A DNA stretch of 5,554 nucleotides from NCBI GenBank assembly GCA_031281335.1, contig JAITFM010000112.1:1-5554 (forward strand). The letters run 5' to 3'. Each line of letters begins with the position of its first letter. Position 1 is the first letter of the stretch. The notes beneath the pieces were generated by a model. That model was not told where the DNA came from, did not search any database, and saw only the letters and a list, made by a program, of their open reading frames with translations. Both the position numbers and the translations under genes were made by a program. The DNA is from Rickettsiales bacterium. Its GTDB lineage: Bacteria > Pseudomonadota > Alphaproteobacteria > Rickettsiales > Anaplasmataceae. Below, in pieces: positions 1-5,554 of this stretch.

Positions 1-1229
1 GGTTATTAGTATCATCTTTTATTTTGCTCGTCCTTTCAGTATTTGCTGGCGAAGGTCCTGGAACAGGTTGGACTTTATACCCACCTCTGTCGCAAATCAT
101 GTTTCATCCAAGTGCAGGAGTTGACCTTGCCATACTTGCACTCCATATTGCTGGTATGTCATCGATTGTTGGAGCGATCAATTTTATAGTTACTATATTT
201 AACATGCGTGCAAAGGGCATGTCATTAACTAAGATGCCACTATTTGTTTGGTCTGTTTTATTAACGTCATTCATGCTAATTGTCGCTTTACCGGTGCTTG
301 CTGGTGCTATAACTATGCTGCTCACTGATCGCAATATTGGTACTTCCTTTTTTGATCCTGCTGGGGGTGGTGACCCTGTATTGTTTCAACATCTATTTTG
401 GTTTTTTGGTCATCCGGAAGTTTACATAATTATTTTTCCTGCGTTTGGTATCATAAGCCAAATCGTATCAACTTTTTCTCATAGGCCGATATTTGGTTAT
501 ATGGGAATGGTTTATGCAATGATAGGCATAGCAGTATTTGGCTTTATGGTTTGGGCTCACCACATGTTTACTGTTGGGCTTAGTGAAGATGCTGCCATAT
601 TTTTTAGCACCAGCTCAATTTTTATTGGTGTTATAACTGGTGTCAAAGTCTTTAGCTGGATTGCAACTATGTGGGGTGGAGCGATTGAGCTTAAAACCCC
701 TATGCTATTTGCACTAGGTTTTATTTTTATGTTTGTTGGTGGTGGCATAACCGGAATAGTTTTGTCTCAAGGTGGAATAGATAGGCTTTTACACGATACC
801 TATTATGTTGTTGCTCACTTTCACTATGTCATGTCACTTGCTGTAATATTTGGAGCCTTCGCTGGCTTTTATTATTGGATAGGTAAAATGTCGGGTAAAC
901 AGTATAATGAATGCCTGGGAAAAATACATTTTTGGCTTACTTTTATTAGCATCAATATCACTTTTTTACCTCAGCATTTTCTGGGATTAGCTGGTATGCC
1001 AAGGCGTATACCCGACTATCCAGATGCATTCATTCCTTGGAATTATGTGTCCTCAATTGGTTCATACATGTCCTTCATTTCAGTTATGCTTTTTGTGTTT
1101 ATAGTTGTACACCTCTTCAAATGGGGCAAGAAAGCTGGAAATAACCCTTGGGGAGGTGATACCTTGGAGTGGACAATATCCTCACCACCACCTTTTCATA
1201 CTTTCGAAAAACCGCCAGTGGTAAAATAG
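1..1229 (+). CDS. coxA: Cytochrome c oxidase subunit I (aa3 type), 5' end outside window
   Basis: This is the catalytic subunit of the terminal respiratory oxidase. It lies in the inner membrane, oxidises cytochrome c, reduces O2 to water and pumps protons. The frame is open from the left edge (first full codon at base 3) and gives 408 residues; the family usually has about 510-530, so roughly 110 N-terminal residues, including the first heme a ligand, lie outside. Numbering from base 3, the CuB ligand and cross-linked Tyr are in HPEVY (137-141), followed by the CuB His pair in WAHHMF (186-187). The K-channel Lys is in TGVKVFSW (215), the Mg-site His-Asp in HDTYY (264-265), and the heme a3 and heme a ligands are the two His of AHFHY (272, 274). 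The Arg pair near heme propionates is in [13 protein letters not shown]. All expected residues are present. A TTG at 24 is an internal Leu codon, not the start. ctaB follows after one base, so co-transcription is very likely. Confidence 0.98.
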   Translation, partial: LLVSSFILLVLSVFAGEGPGTGWTLYPPLSQIMFHPSAGVDLAILALHIAGMSSIVGAINFIVTIFNMRAKGMSLTKMPLFVWSVLLTSFMLIVALPVLAGAITMLLTDRNIGTSFFDPAGGGDPVLFQHLFWFFGHPEVYIIIFPAFGIISQIVSTFSHRPIFGYMGMVYAMIGIAVFGFMVWAHHMFTVGLSEDAAIFFSTSSIFIGVITGVKVFSWIATMWGGAIELKTPMLFALGFIFMFVGGGITGIVLSQGGIDRLLHDTYYVVAHFHYVMSLAVIFGAFAGFYYWIGKMSGKQYNECLGKIHFWLTFISINITFLPQHFLGLAGMPRRIPDYPDAFIPWNYVSSIGSYMSFISVMLFVFIVVHLFKWGKKAGNNPWGGDTLEWTISSPPPFHTFEKPPVVK

Positions 1230-1230
1230 A

Positions 1231-2118
1231 ATGTACACAAGTGCTTTGTTAAATGTTGAATCAACAATATTGGGTTTTTGGCGTTTGCTGAAGCCAAGGA
1301 TAATGTACCTTGTAGTATTTACTGCAGTTGCTGGAATGGTTGCTGCACCAGGTAGTATTCATCCTTTTCTTGCACTAATATCTCTTGTATGTGTTGCTCT
1401 TGGTTCAGGATCCGCAGGTGCCATAAATATGTGGTATGATAGGGACATAGATCTCCTCATGAAAAGAACAAAAGATCGTCCTATACCTTCAGGTAGAGTT
1501 TCTGCAGAAAGTGCGCTCGAATTTGGTATAACCCTTGGAGTATTGTCGGTATTTATTATGGCAATAGCAGTGAACTATATTTCCGCCGCTTTACTTGCAG
1601 TTAGCATATTATTTTACGTTTTCGTATACACAATTTGGCTCAAAAGACGCACTCCGCAAAATATTGTTATCGGCGGTGCATCAGGTGCTTTCCCTCCAAT
1701 GATTGGTTGGGCAATTGTGACTAACTCTGTAAGTTGGGAAAGTTTTATTCTATTCCTAATAATTTTCATGTGGACCCCACCGCACTTTTGGGCTCTATCC
1801 TTAAATAAGTCTGAGGACTATGTAAAAGCGTCGATTCCAATGTTCAATGTTGTTTATGGCCCAGAGAAAACAAGAAAACATATATTAATTTACAGTGTGT
1901 TGCTGGTGCTAACTAGCTTACTTCCAGCACTGTTTTTGAAAAATGCTCTATTTTACCTAAGTCTGGCAACCCTTGAGGGTTGCATTTTTATTTGGTATGC
2001 TGTATCTATTATAAGGCTCAAGAATCATAGCTCACAGAAAAAAATGTTTTCTTATTCAATTTCTTATCTATTTTTTCTGTTTACTAGTGTTATTTTTTGT
2101 TCTACTGATTTGTTTTAG
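1231..2118 (+). CDS. ctaB: Protoheme IX farnesyltransferase (heme O synthase)
   Basis: CtaB (CyoE/Cox10 family, UbiA superfamily) is an inner-membrane enzyme that attaches a farnesyl group to heme B to make heme O, the precursor of the heme A used by CoxA. The 295-residue length is typical. The N-terminal LLKPRIMYL segment (19-27) leads into the first helix. The first Asp-rich prenyl-diphosphate/Mg site is NMWYDRDID (66-74), followed by [14 protein letters not shown]. The second conserved cytoplasmic loop is [12 protein letters not shown] (133-144), then [14 protein letters not shown] and the family signature [12 protein letters not shown] (180-191) with DYVKA and IPM. The rest is a series of hydrophobic helices. 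ATG 1231 is one base after the coxA stop, with no clear Shine-Dalgarno sequence, which suggests translational coupling to coxA. A terminator-like hairpin lies inside the gene at 1966-1993. No damage is visible. Confidence 0.97.
   Translation: MYTSALLNVESTILGFWRLLKPRIMYLVVFTAVAGMVAAPGSIHPFLALISLVCVALGSGSAGAINMWYDRDIDLLMKRTKDRPIPSGRVSAESALEFGITLGVLSVFIMAIAVNYISAALLAVSILFYVFVYTIWLKRRTPQNIVIGGASGAFPPMIGWAIVTNSVSWESFILFLIIFMWTPPHFWALSLNKSEDYVKASIPMFNVVYGPEKTRKHILIYSVLLVLTSLLPALFLKNALFYLSLATLEGCIFIWYAVSIIRLKNHSSQKKMFSYSISYLFFLFTSVIFCSTDLF
1966..1993 (+). terminator. Terminator-like hairpin inside ctaB
   Basis: GCAACCC (1966-1972) and GGGTTGC (1977-1983) pair perfectly over seven base pairs, five of them G-C, around a TTGA loop. 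The stem is followed at once by ATTTTTATTT (1984-1993). This is the form of a Rho-independent terminator on the + strand, yet it sits in ctaB codons about 246-254, some 125 bases before the stop codon. If active it would cut most transcripts inside ctaB and lower expression of the genes downstream. It may equally be chance, because T-rich Phe/Ile codons are common in membrane-protein genes of AT-rich genomes; translating ribosomes would also melt it. No experiment is implied by the sequence alone. Confidence 0.3.
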
Positions 2119-2120
2119 CT

Positions 2121-2228
2121 ATGAAAGAACGGCAGAAACATAAAAACTATTTTTTGTTTTTCCTTCTAATATTGTTCGTTGTTGCGCTTTTCTTTGTTTC
2201 TATAATAAAATTTAAGGGTACAGCTTAA
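2121..2228 (+). CDS. Small CoxF-like single-helix membrane protein, 35 aa
   Basis: This short frame starts with ATG two bases after the ctaB stop and ends with TAA. The product has a basic N-terminus (MKERQKHKN), one hydrophobic helix at about residues 10-29, and a basic tail (KFKGTA). From memory, the small CoxF-type proteins encoded just after ctaB in many alphaproteobacteria share this plan: a basic stretch ending in Arg/Lys-Asn, one Leu/Val-rich helix with an aromatic-Val-Val/Ser-Thr/Ile ending, then Lys and Gly. Position, topology and end motif all agree, so I infer an accessory of cytochrome oxidase assembly in the inner membrane. Its exact role is not known to me. There is no Shine-Dalgarno sequence, so translation probably depends on ribosomes finishing ctaB. 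At 35 codons it would be skipped by most gene callers. Alternative: a chance frame in AT-rich DNA; the well-formed basic-helix-basic pattern argues against that. Confidence 0.68.
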   Translation: MKERQKHKNYFLFFLLILFVVALFFVSIIKFKGTA

Positions 2229-2257
2229 ACGCCTTGTATCCATGTGTCTCATTGAAA

Positions 2258-2286
2258 TTGTGCTTTCATAAAAGCAGCTATATACT
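2258..2286 (+). promoter_or_regulatory. Possible sigma-70-type promoter for rnhA
   Basis: In the 80-base gap before rnhA, TATACT (2281-2286) matches the -10 consensus at five of six positions. TTGTGC (2258-2263) lies 17 bases upstream and matches the -35 box only in its TTG. Transcription would start near 2293, leaving a leader of about 16 bases before the rnhA ATG. A better -35 word, TTGAAA (2252-2257), is too far away (23-base spacer). AT-rich gaps give such matches by chance, so this is tentative. Read-through from the cox operon could also supply rnhA. Confidence 0.3.
2261..2276 (+). repeat. Small inverted repeat in the gap before rnhA
   Basis: TGCTTT (2261-2266) and AAAGCA (2271-2276) form a perfect six-base-pair stem with a CATA loop. 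Only two pairs are G-C and no T run follows directly, so it is a poor terminator. It lies within the spacer of the possible promoter and could be a weak operator or mean nothing. The rest of the gap (2229-2260 and 2287-2308) shows no other structure. Confidence 0.3.
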
Positions 2287-2308
2287 TTGTTAATTCATAT
2301 AATTAAGG

Positions 2309-2746
2309 ATGAATAAAAAGGAAGTGACAATATACACGGATGGGGCGTGCCTTGGTAATCCTGGAGCAGGAGGATGGGCGGCAATTATACTATTTCAAAA
2401 TCATAGAAAGGATGTTTATGGTAGGGAAGAAAATACTACAAACAATAAAATGGAGTTAACAGCAGTGATCAATGGACTGAAGGCGTTAAAATTTTCTTGT
2501 AATATTAATTTATATACGGATAGTCTCTATGTTAAATATGGTATAACAGAGTGGATAAATAAGTGGAAAGTGAATGGCTGGAAGACAAGTAATAAAAAAT
2601 CAGTAAAAAATATGGAGTTGTGGAAAGAATTGGATGACATTGCTTCACAACACGAGATTAATTGGAGATGGGTTAAAGCTCACAATGGCGATAAATATAA
2701 TGAGGAGGCTGATAGTTTAGCAAGAAAAGCAATAATCGATGCTTAA
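2309..2746 (+). CDS. rnhA: Ribonuclease HI
   Basis: RNase HI is a cytoplasmic endonuclease that cuts the RNA strand of RNA-DNA hybrids, clearing R-loops and helping remove replication primers. The 145-residue product is a complete single-domain enzyme of normal length. The four metal-binding acidic residues are present: D11 in IYTDGACLGNPG, E49 in NNKMEL, D71 in LYTDSLYV and D135 in NEEAD. The catalytic-loop His is H125 in VKAHNGDKYNEEAD. The basic handle for substrate binding is retained as WKVNGWKTSNKK (86-97). ATG 2309 is the only reasonable start: an in-frame TAA lies at 2300-2302, and the residues after it match the usual N-terminus. AAGG at 2305-2308 touches the ATG, too close to act as a normal ribosome binding site. 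The gene is 80 bases after the cox cluster and overlaps the next gene by 8 bases. Confidence 0.98.
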   Translation: MNKKEVTIYTDGACLGNPGAGGWAAIILFQNHRKDVYGREENTTNNKMELTAVINGLKALKFSCNINLYTDSLYVKYGITEWINKWKVNGWKTSNKKSVKNMELWKELDDIASQHEINWRWVKAHNGDKYNEEADSLARKAIIDA

Positions 2747-5554
2747 AAAAATCACTATATTATTTTCTATAGTTTTATTATTTATGCTCTGCTTCTTTAT
2801 CTTTTTTAAAGATAAAAGTCCCTTGGGAGTTAATATTAGTTATATCAATTTTTACTTAAAGAATAAGATATCGAAAACGTTTGCCAACTCAAACGTCAAT
2901 ATGGAGAGTACTTCAGTTATTTGGCAAAGAGATGGCACAGATCCATATCTAGTCATTACAGATTTGAAAATAGTGAACCCTGGTTTTACTATAAAAGTTC
3001 CTAACCTTTTTGTGCATTTTAAGTTCAGTTCCTTGCTAAAAACCAGTGTAAATTTTTCTCAAGTCTCGGCTGATAATGTGCATGTGTGTATCAACCAGGA
3101 AAAAGATGACTTCAAAGCAGTTGATTTTAATTCAAAAAATTTTTTGAAAGCAGTAAGGAAATTCTTTTTTGGCTTAAATGCGGGTTCAAAGATTGAAATT
3201 ACTAACATTGCTATCAATAAAAGCACGGAAGGTGAATTTTTCATTGATAAAGTATATGCAGGGAAGGGGGAAGATTTCAATGTTTTGGATATTCGCGTCC
3301 ATACAAAAGAAGGTAAAGGGTTTCTAGATGATTTATCCATTACGATAAAAAACCGCAATAATTTACTAAATTTGTATGGAACATTCTATAACCTAAAGTT
3401 GGGGCTATTTAACGAGTTTTCCACACTAGTTAAAAGTTACAATTTGGACAAAGAAATAGGATTCAAAGGAAACTTTTCAATGAGAATTAATGGAAAGGAT
3501 GAAGTTGTGGACGGAAACATATACGTATTAAATACAGAGAATCATTCGGACAAAAACTTAGCCTTGACTAATGTAAATGTGAATTTGACATATAGTGACG
3601 AAATCATCAGCGTAAAAAACTTTCATTTTAAATTGAATGGTATGTACCTTTCTTTGATTGGCAAAATGAATTTTAGTACAAATCATACTCTGCTTAGGGT
3701 CAACATTAGTAAACTTGCCGCGAAGGATTTATGTACTTATGTACCAGATGGTATAGTGAACAATAGATTTAAAAAATGGTATTGTGATAATATTGATGGG
3801 GATATTGTAAATACAATCATAAGTTTCAACGGCAAAATCAACAGCTTAGTTAATGATGATCTATCAGACGTCGTAATTGTTGCCGATATAGAAAACGGTA
3901 GTGTCAGATTTGATGAAGATTTTGAGCAAGTGAAAGAATTAAACGGTGATTTAACTCTCAAAAATAACAACCTCACAATTGCTGTAAATAGCGCTAAGTT
4001 TCAGAATTTCACTATTGATGGTGGTAGTGTTGAAATGAACTTTCTCGATAAGGAAGATTCAGTTCTAGTCATCAATGGTAAGGCCACAAGCGATGCTTAT
4101 GGGTTATATGAGCCTATAAAATTTAAGCTGGATGATATGATTCAGGTTACAAGGGACAAGATTGGCGGAATAGCAAAATCTGTGTTCAGTTTTCGCATTT
4201 TTAACCTGAATGTCGACGATAAAAAAGTAGACTTCTTAGCAAATTTTCATTCCAAAATTGACGATCTAGTTGCCTATGGTGCAAGTCTTGGTAAGCATGA
4301 TATTAAGCTTGATTTCGGCAGAGACTTCATTGACTTAAATGATAGTGGTATGGTGAATAATACACAACTATTATTCGACTTGAAAAGTAGCAACAAAAAT
4401 GAAAGTTTTGCTTGGAATTTGAACGGGGATTTACCTGCTCAAATACTTAATTTTGATGGTGGTTACGTCAACACAAATATAGAGTCAGTGATAAATCAAG
4501 ATAAGACGGGATATGTTAATGGTAATATAGATTTGTCAGAGCTTGAGTCACGTTCAAGCTACTTAGGATGGAGGAATCGCTTTGAAGATCACAATAAAAT
4601 TTTGTTTTCTACAAGGCTAAAAGGAGCAGGTGAGTTGTTAATAGATAAATTAGACGTTGTAGGAAATGACCTAGATATAAAATTTAGCGGAAAAGTAGAG
4701 AATGGGAATTTGTATTTGAGTTCTGGCAAATTTGAATTGCCGGATAATGACCTTAATGTAGAAGTTGAGTTAGGCAGAGAAAAAAATGCCATAACTATTT
4801 ATGGTGAGAAAATTAATTTAAGTGATATTTTAGGGTTACTTGGCAAAAATAGTGGTAGATTCAACAATGACATAGAAGTAAGTATGAATGTTGACAATGT
4901 AATGATGAAAGAAGGCATTGTTGTCAAAAACGTTAAGCTACATGTAACCTGCACTAAAGGTGATTGCAGTGGAAGTAAATTTACAGGACAGTTTTTGGAA
5001 GACAATAGCAAAATATCAGCAGAATACAGTGGAATAGGGCTCGAAATATATGCGGATAATTCAGGTATGCTTTTGCGTTCTTTAGGCATTGGTAAATCAG
5101 TTAAAAACGGCAAATTATCTTTTTATCTATCTCCTAAGAGAGAAAATGGAGAACATTACGGCATGTTATCTATCAGCAATTTCTACATCAAAGATGCTCC
5201 GCTGCTTACTACTTTACTATCGATGTCTTCACTGCCTGGTATTGTAAACGCTATAAAGAACGAAGGTGTATACTTTTATAAGTGTAATGCACCTTTTTCA
5301 TATAAAGATGGCACTGTTGAAATTGAAGAGTCTTGGCTTGAAGGGGCGGAGCTGGGCATTAGCACTAGTGGTAGGCTTGATATCAAGGATTATAAGTTCC
5401 AGGTTGAAGGACAAGTAATACCAGCATACTCAATTAATAAATCTTTGTTGAAAATCCCTATAATTGGAAAACTTCTCACTGGTGGAAAAAGCAGGGGGAT
5501 TATTTCAATAGACTACAAAGCAAATGGGGATGATAAAAGCAGTAACGTATCTGT
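2739..5554 (+). CDS. AsmA/YhdP-like (DUF3971) membrane-anchored envelope protein, 3' end outside window
   Basis: The frame is open from ATG 2739 to the right edge (938 full codons). The TAA at 2733-2735 and the single codon after it leave no earlier start. Residues 1-26 are a membrane anchor: two Lys, a helix at about 5-23, then KDK. The remainder is long, beta-rich and repetitive, with many short segments of the type 'G-x-I/L, N-G-x, L-x-I-x-G', as in the AsmA/TamB/YhdP superfamily. The middle part (about 200-470) matches DUF3971: YVPDGI (334-339) with W347, then DGDI and a strand series including LNGDLTLKNNNLTI. The end matches the AsmA-like C-terminal region: SNFYIKDAPLL (from 813), GRLDIKDYKFQVEGQ, and IPIIGKLLTGG (906-916). 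Relatives such as YhdP and TamB move phospholipid from the inner to the outer membrane; I infer the same role. The last residues resemble the conserved final stretch (…V-x-V-N-P…), so only a few tens of residues are probably missing. It is likely translated together with rnhA. Confidence 0.88.
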   Translation, partial: MLKKITILFSIVLLFMLCFFIFFKDKSPLGVNISYINFYLKNKISKTFANSNVNMESTSVIWQRDGTDPYLVITDLKIVNPGFTIKVPNLFVHFKFSSLLKTSVNFSQVSADNVHVCINQEKDDFKAVDFNSKNFLKAVRKFFFGLNAGSKIEITNIAINKSTEGEFFIDKVYAGKGEDFNVLDIRVHTKEGKGFLDDLSITIKNRNNLLNLYGTFYNLKLGLFNEFSTLVKSYNLDKEIGFKGNFSMRINGKDEVVDGNIYVLNTENHSDKNLALTNVNVNLTYSDEIISVKNFHFKLNGMYLSLIGKMNFSTNHTLLRVNISKLAAKDLCTYVPDGIVNNRFKKWYCDNIDGDIVNTIISFNGKINSLVNDDLSDVVIVADIENGSVRFDEDFEQVKELNGDLTLKNNNLTIAVNSAKFQNFTIDGGSVEMNFLDKEDSVLVINGKATSDAYGLYEPIKFKLDDMIQVTRDKIGGIAKSVFSFRIFNLNVDDKKVDFLANFHSKIDDLVAYGASLGKHDIKLDFGRDFIDLNDSGMVNNTQLLFDLKSSNKNESFAWNLNGDLPAQILNFDGGYVNTNIESVINQDKTGYVNGNIDLSELESRSSYLGWRNRFEDHNKILFSTRLKGAGELLIDKLDVVGNDLDIKFSGKVENGNLYLSSGKFELPDNDLNVEVELGREKNAITIYGEKINLSDILGLLGKNSGRFNNDIEVSMNVDNVMMKEGIVVKNVKLHVTCTKGDCSGSKFTGQFLEDNSKISAEYSGIGLEIYADNSGMLLRSLGIGKSVKNGKLSFYLSPKRENGEHYGMLSISNFYIKDAPLLTTLLSMSSLPGIVNAIKNEGVYFYKCNAPFSYKDGTVEIEESWLEGAELGISTSGRLDIKDYKFQVEGQVIPAYSINKSLLKIPIIGKLLTGGKSRGIISIDYKANGDDKSSNVS

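Noticed and set aside
24..26. TTG as a possible start of coxA
   Set aside because: The frame stays open to the left edge, and the residues before it (LLVSSFIL) continue a conserved CoxA helix, so this is an internal Leu codon.
111..142. Inverted repeat AGTGCA / TGCACT in coxA
   Set aside because: Six-base arms with a 20-base loop inside conserved coding sequence are expected by chance.
104..334. Minus-strand frames within coxA (104-334 and 557-748)
   Set aside because: They are antisense to highly conserved CoxA coding sequence and show no domain of their own.
2229..2308. Possible small RNA gene or terminator in the gap before rnhA
   Set aside because: Only one weak 6-bp stem is present, with no T run after it, and the gap is too short to argue for a separate RNA.
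2796..2820. Imperfect inverted repeat CTTTATCTTT / AAAGATAAAAG near the start of the AsmA-like gene
   Set aside because: It is almost entirely A/T, has a one-base mismatch in length, and is explained by Phe/Lys codons at the end of the membrane anchor.
3059..3358. Open frame of 99 codons on the minus strand
   Set aside because: It lies wholly inside the well-supported AsmA-like gene, and its product shows no recognisable motif. The same holds for the minus-strand frames at 3737-3976, 4589-4792 and 4799-5113.

Overview
The window looks like a piece of the chromosome of an obligate intracellular alphaproteobacterium of the order Rickettsiales, most likely Wolbachia. The sequence is strongly AT-rich. 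It carries an aa3-type (mitochondrial-like) cytochrome c oxidase subunit I followed directly by heme O synthase, and the wording of both proteins is alphaproteobacterial. The genus call rests on my memory of Wolbachia-type CtaB and RNase HI sequences, not on a search. All recognisable genes are on the + strand and packed tightly.

Layout: (1) 1-1229, the C-terminal four fifths of coxA, cut by the left window edge. (2) 1231-2118, complete ctaB, one base after coxA. (3) 2121-2228, a 35-codon gene, two bases after ctaB, whose single-helix product resembles the small CoxF-type protein found next to ctaB in many alphaproteobacteria. (4) 2229-2308, an 80-base gap with a possible promoter and a small hairpin. 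(5) 2309-2746, complete rnhA (RNase HI) with all catalytic residues. (6) 2739-5554, a very long open frame that overlaps rnhA by 8 bases and runs off the right edge. It encodes a membrane-anchored AsmA/YhdP-type protein (DUF3971 family), cut probably only a few tens of residues before its end.

The first three genes form the end of a cytochrome oxidase operon: CoxA is the catalytic subunit, CtaB starts the conversion of heme B to the heme A that CoxA needs, and the CoxF-like peptide is probably an accessory of assembly. ctaG and coxC, which follow in many free-living alphaproteobacteria, are not here; rnhA and the envelope gene take their place. The last two genes are probably co-translated but have no evident functional link (R-loop and primer RNA removal versus envelope lipid transport).

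I see no mobile element, CRISPR array, tRNA, rRNA, toxin or other accessory system. The window is mainly housekeeping sequence. The points that deserve a second look are the 35-codon CoxF-like gene, a terminator-like hairpin inside ctaB, and a full-size YhdP-type lipid-transport protein in a lineage thought to lack lipopolysaccharide.
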